A stretch of DNA of 64,000 bases from Cellulomonas composti (GTDB lineage Bacteria; Actinomycetota; Actinomycetes; Actinomycetales; Cellulomonadaceae): the NCBI RefSeq assembly GCF_007990245.1, contig NZ_BJWG01000010.1, forward strand, positions 1 to 64,000. The letters are read 5' to 3'. This document shows, one piece after another, positions 41,070-50,353 of the stretch. A program made the translations under genes and the position numbers. The stretch's first letter is position 1. The number at the start of each line of letters is the position of its first letter. Below the pieces are notes generated by a model. It was not told the DNA's origin, did not search any database, and saw only the letters and a list, made by a program, of their open reading frames with translations.

Positions 41070-42017
41070 TCACCCGATCGGACGATCCGCCCCGTTCACG
41101 CGCACTCCTTGGGTGTCGACCGCGAGCGGGAGCACCTGCCAGCCGGCCATCACGCCGCCGAACGCGGCCGTGATCGCGGCGTCGGCGTCGGTGCCCGCGC
41201 CGTCCACGAGCCGACGGGCCAGCGCGAGCACCGTCGGTCCCGCACCCGAGACCACCGCGGCGACGCCCGCAGCGCGCAACGCGTCCACGAGGGCGAGCGA
41301 GTGCGGCATCACGCGGCGCCGGTACTCCTGGTGCAGGCGGTCGGCGGTCGCGTCCAGCAGCAGATCCGGTCGTCGGCCGAGCGCCTCGACGAGCAGCGCC
41401 GCACGTCCCGCCTGGAACGCCGCGTCGGCGTGGGGGACGGTCGCGGGCAGCACGCCGCGCGCGGCCTTGGTGGACAGGTGCGTGGGCGGCACGATCGCGA
41501 CCGGCGCGAGGTCCTCGTGCACGACGAGCGGGGCGGCGCCGACGCCGTCGGCACGCAGCCACGCCACCGTCGCGCCACCGAGGATCGCGGGCGCGGCGTT
41601 GTCGGGGTGACCCTCGACCTGGGTCGCGAGCTCGAGCAGGACGTCGTCCGAGAGCGCCTCCGGCTCCCCGATCAGCCCGCGCGCGGCAGCCAGGCCCGCG
41701 ACGACGGCGGCGGCCGACGAGCCCAGGCCCCGACCGTGCGGGATGCGGTTGCGGCACACCAGGTGCAGGCCCGACTGCGGCGCGCCGACGTGGTCCAGCG
41801 CGAGGCGCACGGCCCGCACGACGAGGTGCTCCTCGGAGTCCGGCACCTGGCCGGCGCCCTCCCCCTCGACCTCGACCCGCACCCCGGGCGACGCGACCGC
41901 CCGCACCTCGATGTCGTCGTACAGCGCGAGGGCGAGGCCGAGCGCGTCGAAGCCCGGGCCGAGGTTCGCCGACGTCGCGGGCACACGCACCCGGACCCGG
42001 TCAGCGCCCAGACGCAT
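41070..42017 (-). CDS. thrB: Homoserine kinase
   Basis: 315 residues from the ATG at 42017. GHMP-kinase motifs: PATSANLGPGFDALGLAL near residues 13-30, the phosphate loop GRGLGSSAAAVVAG near 100, and VVSGAGPTVLAL near 265. It phosphorylates homoserine for threonine synthesis. It lies ten bases after the thrC stop. The longer open frame upstream overlaps thrC. Confidence 0.95.
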   Translation of the reverse strand: MRLGADRVRVRVPATSANLGPGFDALGLALALYDDIEVRAVASPGVRVEVEGEGAGQVPDSEEHLVVRAVRLALDHVGAPQSGLHLVCRNRIPHGRGLGSSAAAVVAGLAAARGLIGEPEALSDDVLLELATQVEGHPDNAAPAILGGATVAWLRADGVGAAPLVVHEDLAPVAIVPPTHLSTKAARGVLPATVPHADAAFQAGRAALLVEALGRRPDLLLDATADRLHQEYRRRVMPHSLALVDALRAAGVAAVVSGAGPTVLALARRLVDGAGTDADAAITAAFGGVMAGWQVLPLAVDTQGVRVNGADRPIG

Positions 42018-42027
42018 CGTCGGCGCC

Positions 42028-43119
42028 TCAGTCCAGGCCGAGCGCGTCGGCGATCGACACGACGTCGGCGCTGATCCGCACGAGGTCCACGTCGCCGCCG
42101 TCGGCACGGCGCAGCGCCCACTGCGGGTCCTTGAGCCCGTGCCCCGTCACCGTCACGACGATCCGCGCACCGGCCGGCACGCGTCCCTCGTCGGACAGCC
42201 GCAGCAGGCCCGCGACCCCCGAGGCCGACGCGGGCTCGACGAACACGCCGACCTCGGCCGAGAGCACGCGGTGCGCGCGCAGGATCTCCTCGTCCGTCAC
42301 GGCCTCGATGAGCCCGCCCGACGTGTCGCGCGCCTCCAGCGCCTGCCGCCACGACGCCGGGTTGCCGATGCGGATCGCCGTGGCGATCGTCTCCGGCTCG
42401 TCGACGGGGTGACCGAGCACGATCGGTGCGGCGCCGGCGGCCTGGAAGCCCCACATCACCGGGGTGTGCGTGGACACGGCGCCGACCCGCGCACCCTCGT
42501 CGAGCCCGGCGTACTCGCGCCAGCCCTTCCAGTAGGCCGTGATGTTGCCCGCGTTGCCGACCGGGAGGACGTGGATGTCCGGGGCGTCGCCGAGCGTGTC
42601 GACGATCTCGAACGCCGCCGTCTTCTGGCCGTCGATGCGGTCCGGGTTCACGGAGTTCACGAGCTCGACGGGGTACGCCTCCGCGAGCTTGCGCGCCGCG
42701 ATCAGGCAGTCGTCGAAGTTGCCGTCGACCTGCAGCAGCCGGGCGCCGTGCGCGACCGCCTGGCTGAGCTTGCCCATCGCGATCTTGCCGTCCGGCACGA
42801 GGACGGCGCAGACCATCCCGGCGCGCACCGCGTACGCCGCCGCGGACGCGGACGTGTTACCCGTCGAGGCGCACACCACGGCCTTCGCGCCGCGCGCGGC
42901 GGCGGCCGAGATCGCGGTCGTCATCCCCCGGTCCTTGAAGGAACCGGTCGGGTTCATCCCCTCGACCTTGACGAACACCTCCGCCCCCGTGCGCGCGGAC
43001 AGCGCCGGCGCCGCGACCAGGGGCGTGCCGCCCTCGAGCAGCGTGACCGGGTGGGTGGTCACGTGGGCGGGCAGACGGTCGGCGTACTCGGCGATCACGC
43101 CGCGCCACTGGTGGGCCAT
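42028..43119 (-). CDS. thrC: Threonine synthase
   Basis: 363 residues. The PLP lysine is in [12 protein letters not shown] near residue 61. The phosphate-binding loop is [13 protein letters not shown] near 190, and the segment [15 protein letters not shown] near 85 is typical. It is the short plant/actinobacterial type I form, converting O-phosphohomoserine to threonine. Its ATG overlaps the hom stop in TGATG, so translation is coupled. Confidence 0.96.
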   Translation of the reverse strand: MAHQWRGVIAEYADRLPAHVTTHPVTLLEGGTPLVAAPALSARTGAEVFVKVEGMNPTGSFKDRGMTTAISAAAARGAKAVVCASTGNTSASAAAYAVRAGMVCAVLVPDGKIAMGKLSQAVAHGARLLQVDGNFDDCLIAARKLAEAYPVELVNSVNPDRIDGQKTAAFEIVDTLGDAPDIHVLPVGNAGNITAYWKGWREYAGLDEGARVGAVSTHTPVMWGFQAAGAAPIVLGHPVDEPETIATAIRIGNPASWRQALEARDTSGGLIEAVTDEEILRAHRVLSAEVGVFVEPASASGVAGLLRLSDEGRVPAGARIVVTVTGHGLKDPQWALRRADGGDVDLVRISADVVSIADALGLD

Positions 43120-44444
43120 CAGGATCCCTCGACTCGCAGGACGGACACGATCTCGCGCACGACGTCGAGCCCCTCGAGGGCCTCGACCGTCGCGGCGAGC
43201 GCACGCTCCGGGGCGGCGTGCGTGGACAGGAGCAGGGCGGCGACCTCGTGACCGTCCGCCGCGGCGTGGCCGGCGGTCTGACGCACCGCCTCGATCGACA
43301 CGTCGTGACCTGCGAGCACCGCCGCGACCTGCGCGAGCACGCCCGGGCGGTCCACGACCTCGAGCCGCACCTGGAAGCGGGTGCGGCTCTCCGTGGCCGG
43401 CAGCACCGGCAGGTCGGCGTACCACGACTCGACCGGCCCCCGGCCGCCGAGCACGCGGTGCCGCGCGACCGAGACCACGTCGCCGAGCACGGCCGAAGCC
43501 GTCGGCCCACCGCCGGCACCCCGGCCGTAGAACATCAGCTCACCTGCGGACTCCGCCTCGACGAACACCGCGTTGTAGGCGCCACGGACGCCGGCGAGCG
43601 GGTGCGTGACCGGCACGAGCGCCGGGTGCACCCGCACCTGGATGCCGTCCGTGCCGTCCGCCGCGCGGTTGCGCTCGGCGATCGCCAGGAGCTTGACCAC
43701 GTGGCCCGTGCTCGCGGCCGAGGCGACGTCGTCGGCCGTGACCGACGTGATGCCCTCGCGCGCGACGTCGTCGAGCGAGACGCGCGTGTGGAACGCGAGC
43801 GAGGCGAGGATCGCGGCCTTCGCGGCCGCGTCGAACCCCTCGACGTCGGCCGTCGGGTCCGCCTCCGCGTAGCCGAGCGACTGCGCCTCCTTCACCGCCA
43901 CGTCCAGGTCCAGGCCCTCGGTGGCCATGCGGTCCAGCACGTAGTTGGTGGTGCCGTTCACGATCCCGAGCACGCGGCGCACCTGGTCGCCGGCGAGCGA
44001 CTCCCGCACCGGCCGCACGATCGGGATGGCACCCGCGACGGCGGCCTCGAAGTACAGGTCGACCCCGGCGGCGTCCGCGGCCGCGTACAGCGTCGGCCCG
44101 TCCTGCGCGAGCAGCGCCTTGTTCGCGGTGACGACGCTCGCGCCGTGCGCGATCGCGGACAGCAGCAGCGTCCGCGCCGGCTCGATACCGCCCATGACCT
44201 CGACGACGACGTCGGCGCGTGCCACGAGCCCTTCGGCGTCCGCGGTGAGCAGCGGCTCGAGCGGCGTTCCGGTCACCTGCTCGCGCGGCGCGTCGGGGTT
44301 GCGGACCGCGATCCCGACGATCTCGAGCGTCGCACCGACGCGCGCCGCCAGCTCGTCGTGGTGCTCGGTGAGCAGCCGCGCGACCTGCGTGCCGACGACA
44401 CCGCAACCCAGCAGCGCGACGCGCAGGCTCCCTGCTTCGGGCAC
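43119..44444 (-). CDS. hom: Homoserine dehydrogenase
   Basis: 441 residues from the GTG at 44444. AGGAGG lies six bases upstream of this GTG, whereas the ATG six codons earlier would contain that ribosome site. The NAD(P) fold starts [19 protein letters not shown]. The catalytic region [12 protein letters not shown] is near residue 165, and [19 protein letters not shown] near 190. A C-terminal ACT domain (about 350-441) is the expected site of threonine feedback inhibition. It heads the hom-thrC-thrB unit. Confidence 0.95.
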   Translation of the reverse strand: MPEAGSLRVALLGCGVVGTQVARLLTEHHDELAARVGATLEIVGIAVRNPDAPREQVTGTPLEPLLTADAEGLVARADVVVEVMGGIEPARTLLLSAIAHGASVVTANKALLAQDGPTLYAAADAAGVDLYFEAAVAGAIPIVRPVRESLAGDQVRRVLGIVNGTTNYVLDRMATEGLDLDVAVKEAQSLGYAEADPTADVEGFDAAAKAAILASLAFHTRVSLDDVAREGITSVTADDVASAASTGHVVKLLAIAERNRAADGTDGIQVRVHPALVPVTHPLAGVRGAYNAVFVEAESAGELMFYGRGAGGGPTASAVLGDVVSVARHRVLGGRGPVESWYADLPVLPATESRTRFQVRLEVVDRPGVLAQVAAVLAGHDVSIEAVRQTAGHAAADGHEVAALLLSTHAAPERALAATVEALEGLDVVREIVSVLRVEGS

Positions 44445-44554
44445 GACCGACCTCCTGATCACGTGGGACGGGCCAAGGATAGGACCGCGGGCCGCCCGGG
44501 ACCGCCGCCGTCCACGACGCGGCTCGTCGGCGCGCGTCGCGATGCCGGGAACGC

Positions 44555-44590
44555 CGCAGGGCGGCCCCGCCTGCGCGGGACCGCCCTGCG
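44555..44590 (-). terminator. Terminator of the 1452-residue protein gene
   Basis: A 16-bp stem with one mismatch (44555-44570 with 44575-44590; CGCAGGGCGG outside, CCCGC/GCGGG inside) and a four-base loop CTGC lies 27 bases after the stop of the large secreted-protein gene. It insulates that gene from hom. Confidence 0.85.
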
Positions 44591-44617
44591 TCCGGACTCG
44601 GTCCGGGTGCGTCCGGA

Positions 44618-47600
44618 TCAGCTGACGGTCAGGACCGTCGGTGCCGAGAAGGAGGTCGCGACGTTGTCGCTGCCCAGGTAGAACGCGCGGACCCGGTACT
44701 GGCCCGAGTCGAGCGTCCCGGTCTGGACCGTCACGCGCCCGTTGGACAGGTCCGCCCAGCGCGTCACCGTGGAGCCGCCCGCGAGCGGGACGACCGTGAC
44801 CTTGACCTTGCCCTTGACCGTGACACCCGGCGCGGTCACCTTGACCACCAGCGCACCGGAGTGCGCCGTGTCGACCGTCGACTTCTTGAGGACGGCCGTG
44901 GTGGTCGACGTCGCCTTCACGACGGTGAACGTCACGGTCTGGGTGACACCGCGGGCCAGCGACGTGCCGGCGTAGCGGATGATCACCGAGTGCGTCCCCG
45001 CCTTGAGCGTGGGCGACAGGCTGAAGACCGCGTTGCCGCCGGCCCCGACCGGACGGACCCGCTTGAGGCCGAACCCGACACCCTCGAGGCTGACCTTGCC
45101 GGTCAGCGGCACGTCGCCGGCAGCGAGGTGCACCGTGAGGGTGCCACCGACGCCGTACACGTTCGTCGGGGTGGTCGCCGTCAGGGTCGTGACGGCCTTG
45201 GTGACCTTGATGCGCTTCTCGACGGCATCGGCCGGCTCGGTCGCAGCATCACCCAGGTACTTCACCGTGAGGTTGTGGTACCCGATCGCGAGGTTGCTCG
45301 GGATCTGCACGTGCGCGACGCCACCGGCGTTGAGCGTGCCCGTCGCGATCGGCGTGACGCCGCCGCGCTCGAACAGCTGCACCTGGCCGGACGGGACCGT
45401 GGCGCCCGACTCGACCGCACCGACCGTGACCGTGACGTCGGCCACGACACCGCGCGACAGCGTCGGAGGCCACGCGACCGAGACCTGCGCCTCGTTCTTG
45501 GCCACGACGGCGTGCACCGAGATGTCGTCCGCCGCGTACCCCGTGCCGGCGAACGAGACCGACAGCGTGTGGTCACCGACCGTCAGGTCGGTCGCGAGCG
45601 CGACCGACGCGACGCCCAGCACCGTTTCGGCCGAGCCGACGACCGTGTCGCCGTCCTTGACCGTGACGGTTCCCGTCGCGGTGAAGGGGAAGACCTTCAC
45701 CGTGAGGTTCGTGGCCTTGCCGGCGAACGTCGCGACGTCGTCGGCGTCCAGGTAGGCCTGGATCGGCACCTGGGGCGAGACGTAGTCGAAGGCGTACCGC
45801 ACGCCGCCGAAGGTCACCGACGCGAGCGTCGTCTTGCGGGCGTCACCCGCCGTGTAGATCACGCGCACCTTGTCGACCGCGAGGCCCGGGTTGTTGGTGA
45901 TGTAGTCCGCCAGCGTGGCGAACGAGGCGTAGCCCAGGCCGCTGCCCACGCCGAAGTCGGACGTGCTCCACCACTTGCCGGCGTAGGTGGCCTCCTTCTC
46001 GTACGTCAGCCAGCCCTTGGCCGTGTGGACGTGCACGCCGAAGTACTGCGGGCGGCTGGTCTCGAAGTCGACCGTGCCGAGCGACGCGAGGTCACCGGTG
46101 TAGTCGCGCTCGAGCCAGGACGTGGGCCAGTCCTCGCCACCGGGGACGCCGAACGTGTAGCCGCCGTCGACCCACTGCCCGTAGGCGGTCGAGCCGTCGG
46201 TCGCGCCGGCGGTCCAGCCGTTCGGGGCGAGGTTCGTCGAGAGCTCGTCCGTCGTGGTCGGGTAGGTGTCGGGCTGCGTCGCCGCGGAGAACGTCGTGGT
46301 CTGGCAGCCGACGCTGATCGACTCGATCGTGTAGTCGCCCTGGACGCCCGAGCCGAGCGAGTAGCCGATCGCGATGAGCTTCGCGTCCGGGTTGTGCGAG
46401 ACGAACTCGCCCAGCGTCCCGTACGAGGGGTAGCCCATACCTGCCGGGACGCCCCAGCCGGACTTGTTGATCCAGAAGTGGTCCGCGGCGTAGGCGCGCG
46501 GCTCGTTGACGAGGTACCCGTCCCAGTCGCCGTCGCCGTCACGGTCGACGCCGAGCTGCAGGCTCGGTGCGGTGCCCGTGCCGCCGTCGGCCAGGTTCAG
46601 CGCGAAGCTGCTCCCGACACTGGCCAGCGGGACCGGCGTGACGGCGAGGTAGCCCGCCGCCTTCGCCAGGCTCGAGCTGTCCTCGGTCCAGACGTGCAGA
46701 CCGCCGTCGACGAACTCGTTGTGGCCCTTGGCGCGCGTCTCGGCCGCAAAGTTCCAGCCCTGCGTGTTCGTCGCCGTGACCACGGGGCCGGCGGGCGTGA
46801 GCGCCTCGCAGACCGCGGGCTCGGTGACCGCGAACTCGAACGTGGTGTGGTTGTACGTCATGGAGTGCAGCACCATGTCGCCGATCGCACCGGAACCGAA
46901 CGAGTAGCCGACCTGGTCGACCTGGGCGGCCGGGAACTGCGACGCCCACTCGATGAGCGAGCCGCGGTAGCGCACGTGCGTCTGACCGGCGTCGGCGCCC
47001 TTGTCCATGCCCGCCGAGAGCGGGTTGGCCAGGAAGTCGGCGCTGGCCTCGCTGAGCCACCAGTAGTCGCGGTAGTCCTCGCCGACGAGGTAGCCGTCGA
47101 AGTCACCGTCACCGTCGAGGTCGACGTTGAGCTGCAGACCCGGCTTGTAGGCGCCGGAGGTCACCGTGGTGTCCTGCGAGGGCTCGGGCGCCGCGGCGAC
47201 GTCCGCCAGCGACCAGTCGACGCCGTAGTAGCCGGCCGACTTGTGCGGCTCGGGGCTGCCGCCCACCGGCACCGACGCGTCGGTCCAGATGTGCAGACCC
47301 TCGGTCAGCAGGCCGTGGTGGCCCAGCGCCCGGTCCTTGAACTCCCAGTCGCCGATGGTGTCGCTGGTGGTGCGGATCGTGGCGTCCTCGGGCGTGACGA
47401 TCGCGTCGCCGTCCGAGACCGAGTACGCGATGTCCGAGAACAGGTAGCCGTTGCCTGCGTTGGCCGGGACGGCGGGCTGCGCGCTCCACAGACGCCCGTC
47501 GGCGTCGGGGACCGAGGACGCGGCGCGGAACAGGAGGCCCCTGGAGACCTGCTTCCCGCCGCCGAACTGGTCGTGATAGGCCTCCCACGTGCCGACCGCA

Positions 47601-48976
47601 CCGACCTGCTCGCCGTCGACGCTCACGACGAGCGTGTCGGGCTTGCCCTCGAGGTAGCGCTGCGTCAGGCCGATGGTGTGCGGCTCGTCGGCCGACACCT
47701 TCGCGAACGTGCGGTTGAACCACCACGGCAGATCGTCCGCGCCGGCGACGTCGTCCACGCCCGGCTGGCTGAAGATGCCGCCGATCTGGAGCTGGCCGTC
47801 GTGGTGCCACAACGTGATGACGCCACCCGAGCGCGCGGCGGAGCCGTTGTCCGGGGAGACCTGCACGAGCAGGCCGTCCTGGTACGCGCCCGTCGCGGAG
47901 TCGACGGTGAAGGATGCGTCGAACTCGTCGTACGCGGCACCCGTCGACGGCTCGCCGGCCGCCTGCTCGAGGCTCGGCGTCACGAGCTGCTGCATGGTGC
48001 CGCTCGTTGCGGCGTTGGACATGCGCACCGCGGCGCCGTCGGCCGACAGACCGCTGTCGATCGAGTGGTCACCGAAGAACCACCCCGACGCGGCGGCCGT
48101 GCCGGCCGCCTTGGGCCAGCCGGTGCCGTAGCCGTCGAGGTCGAGGACCGCGCTGGTCGGCGTGATCGCGTCGCCCGCGATCTTCAGCGACGAGTCGGAG
48201 ATCGAGTACTCCCAGTCGCCGGCCGGGTCACCGAGACCGGTGCGGATGAACGGCACGACGGACTCGGTGCCCGAGGGGAGCGAGCCGGTCCACGACAGGT
48301 TCGGCGTCGCGCCGCTCTCGAAGCTCGTGACGGCGTCGCCGTCGGCGTCCAGAGGCGTCAGCTTCGCGGTCCAGGTGCCGTCCGCCCTGACCTTCGTCTG
48401 GTAGCGGAACGACGAGCCCTGCGCGGTCGCGCTCTGGTCGGCGTTGTCGAACGGCAGGCCGCACTGGTAGCCGGCGCCCGCGCCGAACACCCAGTCGCCC
48501 GTCGTCGAGTAGAACTGCGAGTTGGCGCACATCCCGACACCGTGGCCGGAGTTGTCCTGCGCCCAGATGATGGGGTCGCCCTGGTGCTGGCCACCGATGG
48601 AGGTCGTGCGGTTGACGGTCTCGCCGTCGATCACGCGCAGGAAGCCGACGCCGAACAGGTTGCCCTGGGCGGTCCAGTCGGACGCGTTCTCGTCCGCGGT
48701 GATCGTCGTCGTGAAGGTCGCGCTCTGGCGCGCACCGAGGTCTGCGAGGTCGATCGTGAGGTCGGTGTCGTAACGCAGCACGCGACCCTTGTCGGTCACG
48801 GTCGCGTCGGCAACCGAGCCGGCGAACTCACCGTCGTACGCCGCCAGCGGCGACGTCATGGACGGCATGGCCGAGGCCGGCATCGCCGTCAGTGCGGTAG
48901 CGAGCATCGCCGCTACCGTCGTGCCGGCGGCGATTGCCGCCCGCCTGCGGCGGGTGGCCGCGTTGTTCGTGTGCAT
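44618..48976 (-). CDS. Giant secreted protein with triplicated module and Ig-like tail
   Basis: 1452 residues from the ATG at 48976, preceded by GAGAGG six bases upstream. Order: signal peptide (about 1-38, ends PASAMP); an N-terminal domain (about 40-275); a probable concanavalin-like lectin domain (about 280-535; WHHDGQLQIGGIF, VSVDGEQVGAVGTW); then three related modules starting near residues 540, 735 and 918. Modules 1 and 2 share WxF, GLHxWT, a Ca-loop-like DGDGDxDGYLV, then GYSxGSGxxGD; module 3 keeps GYxFG, a WWS.SDFGVGSGLGY segment and xNPGLxVDKV but lacks the DGDGD loop. Four Ig-like repeats (about 1075-1452) end the protein. No LPXTG, TM or enzymatic motif was seen. It is probably a surface or matrix-binding protein; function unknown. 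Confidence 0.75.
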   Translation of the reverse strand: MHTNNAATRRRRAAIAAGTTVAAMLATALTAMPASAMPSMTSPLAAYDGEFAGSVADATVTDKGRVLRYDTDLTIDLADLGARQSATFTTTITADENASDWTAQGNLFGVGFLRVIDGETVNRTTSIGGQHQGDPIIWAQDNSGHGVGMCANSQFYSTTGDWVFGAGAGYQCGLPFDNADQSATAQGSSFRYQTKVRADGTWTAKLTPLDADGDAVTSFESGATPNLSWTGSLPSGTESVVPFIRTGLGDPAGDWEYSISDSSLKIAGDAITPTSAVLDLDGYGTGWPKAAGTAAASGWFFGDHSIDSGLSADGAAVRMSNAATSGTMQQLVTPSLEQAAGEPSTGAAYDEFDASFTVDSATGAYQDGLLVQVSPDNGSAARSGGVITLWHHDGQLQIGGIFSQPGVDDVAGADDLPWWFNRTFAKVSADEPHTIGLTQRYLEGKPDTLVVSVDGEQVGAVGTWEAYHDQFGGGKQVSRGLLFRAASSVPDADGRLWSAQPAVPANAGNGYLFSDIAYSVSDGDAIVTPEDATIRTTSDTIGDWEFKDRALGHHGLLTEGLHIWTDASVPVGGSPEPHKSAGYYGVDWSLADVAAAPEPSQDTTVTSGAYKPGLQLNVDLDGDGDFDGYLVGEDYRDYWWLSEASADFLANPLSAGMDKGADAGQTHVRYRGSLIEWASQFPAAQVDQVGYSFGSGAIGDMVLHSMTYNHTTFEFAVTEPAVCEALTPAGPVVTATNTQGWNFAAETRAKGHNEFVDGGLHVWTEDSSSLAKAAGYLAVTPVPLASVGSSFALNLADGGTGTAPSLQLGVDRDGDGDWDGYLVNEPRAYAADHFWINKSGWGVPAGMGYPSYGTLGEFVSHNPDAKLIAIGYSLGSGVQGDYTIESISVGCQTTTFSAATQPDTYPTTTDELSTNLAPNGWTAGATDGSTAYGQWVDGGYTFGVPGGEDWPTSWLERDYTGDLASLGTVDFETSRPQYFGVHVHTAKGWLTYEKEATYAGKWWSTSDFGVGSGLGYASFATLADYITNNPGLAVDKVRVIYTAGDARKTTLASVTFGGVRYAFDYVSPQVPIQAYLDADDVATFAGKATNLTVKVFPFTATGTVTVKDGDTVVGSAETVLGVASVALATDLTVGDHTLSVSFAGTGYAADDISVHAVVAKNEAQVSVAWPPTLSRGVVADVTVTVGAVESGATVPSGQVQLFERGGVTPIATGTLNAGGVAHVQIPSNLAIGYHNLTVKYLGDAATEPADAVEKRIKVTKAVTTLTATTPTNVYGVGGTLTVHLAAGDVPLTGKVSLEGVGFGLKRVRPVGAGGNAVFSLSPTLKAGTHSVIIRYAGTSLARGVTQTVTFTVVKATSTTTAVLKKSTVDTAHSGALVVKVTAPGVTVKGKVKVTVVPLAGGSTVTRWADLSNGRVTVQTGTLDSGQYRVRAFYLGSDNVATSFSAPTVLTVS

Positions 48977-49090
48977 CAGCACCCTCTCGTCCCCTGACCG
49001 TGCCCGAAATTGGACACGTGCCTAGGAAGTTAACGGCGCTCACCCACACCCCCATGAGCGGTTCCGGCGAGACGTCCGGATTCCTCCTTC

Positions 49091-49106
49091 TGTGATCTAC
49101 ATCACA
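49091..49106. promoter_or_regulatory. CRP/GlxR-type binding site
   Basis: TGTGATCTACATCACA matches the consensus TGTGA-N6-TCACA perfectly; on the gene strand it reads TGTGATGTAGATCACA, which also fits the GlxR form with central TA. It lies about 115 bases upstream of the giant-gene start. Confidence 0.75.
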
Positions 49107-49120
49107 TTCCGCCGCCAGCG

Positions 49121-49133
49121 GGCGGCATTTCGG
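49121..49133. promoter_or_regulatory. GRCGGCATT element, copy 1
   Basis: GGCGGCATTTCGG lies 14 bases beyond the CRP-like site. A close relative sits at exactly the same distance from the CRP-like site of the collagen-like gene (50222-50234), and a third copy is at 50243-50255. Confidence 0.55.
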
Positions 49134-49174
49134 ACGCGACTGGAGTCACCGGACAGACGCGGGGGTCGGAACGC

Positions 49175-49215
49175 CGACGAGGGGTGGCCCGAAAGTCCCG
49201 GGCCACCCCTCGTCG
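49175..49215 (-). terminator. Terminator of the collagen-like gene
   Basis: A perfect 16-bp stem (49175-49190 with 49200-49215; CGACGAGGGGTGGCCC and complement) with a nine-base loop lies 89 bases downstream of the collagen-like gene stop and upstream of the giant-gene promoter. Confidence 0.9.
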
Positions 49216-49303
49216 ATCGTGCTCTCTCAGGTCATGCCACCTTCAGCTTCGAGTCCTCGGCCGGCGGTGTCGACCCGCACAGAGGGCAGGCCGGCGAACG
49301 ACC

Positions 49304-50059
<756 letters not shown>

Positions 50060-50191
50060 GATCTCTCCCTGATGCTGGCGGTTGTCAGGAAGATCTCCTG
50101 AGCCCCTTGCTGAAAGTGGTACGAGCAAGTAACCGGCACACCCGGACCCGGCCTTGAGCGCCTGCGCGTGGAATGCCGCAGTTACGTCGAG

Positions 50192-50207
50192 TGTGATCCC
50201 GGTCACG
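50192..50207. promoter_or_regulatory. CRP/GlxR-type binding site upstream of the collagen-like gene
   Basis: TGTGATCCCGGTCACG keeps nine of the ten arm bases of TGTGA-N6-TCACA. It lies about 130 bases upstream of the collagen-like ATG. Confidence 0.6.
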
Positions 50208-50221
50208 TCTTCGCCGGTCAC

Positions 50222-50255
50222 GACGGCATTCCGGACCTTCAGGGCGGCATTCCCG
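50222..50255. promoter_or_regulatory. GRCGGCATT elements, copies 2 and 3
   Basis: GACGGCATTCCGG (50222-50234) lies 14 bases from the CRP-like site, the same spacing as at the giant gene. GGCGGCATTCCCG (50243-50255) follows 8 bases later. A reverse-oriented GGAATGCCGC is at 50170-50179. Confidence 0.55.
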
Positions 50256-50288
50256 ACAGGACGCCTTGCATCGGACACCACCGGACGC

Positions 50289-50324
50289 GTGAAGGCCGAC
50301 CCGAGGTCTCGGGCCGGCCTTCAC
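50289..50324 (-). terminator. Terminator of the HtaA-Ig gene
   Basis: A 17-bp stem with one A-C mismatch (50289-50305 with 50308-50324; GTGAAGGCCG outside, CCCGAG/CTCGGG inside) lies 30 bases after the stop of the HtaA gene. No U-run. Confidence 0.88.
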
Positions 50325-50353
50325 CGTTCGTGCGATCAGGTCACCCGATCAGG

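Larger units (their letters stand above)
48977..49303. promoter_or_regulatory. Intergenic region: promoter of the giant gene and terminator of the collagen-like gene
   Basis: The 327 bases hold no gene. From left to right: leader and promoter of the giant gene (with GTTAACTT at about 49027-49034 as a possible -10 on the minus strand), the CRP/GlxR-like site 49091-49106, the GGCGGCATTTCGG element 49121-49133, and the terminator 49175-49215. Nothing was seen at 49216-49303 except local GC-rich pairing. Confidence 0.6.

Noticed and set aside
44861..48997. 1378-codon plus-strand frame opposite the giant secreted-protein gene
   Set aside because: Composition is Arg/Asp/Val-rich antisense sequence typical of high-GC DNA; the minus strand shows a signal peptide, repeats and Ig domains.
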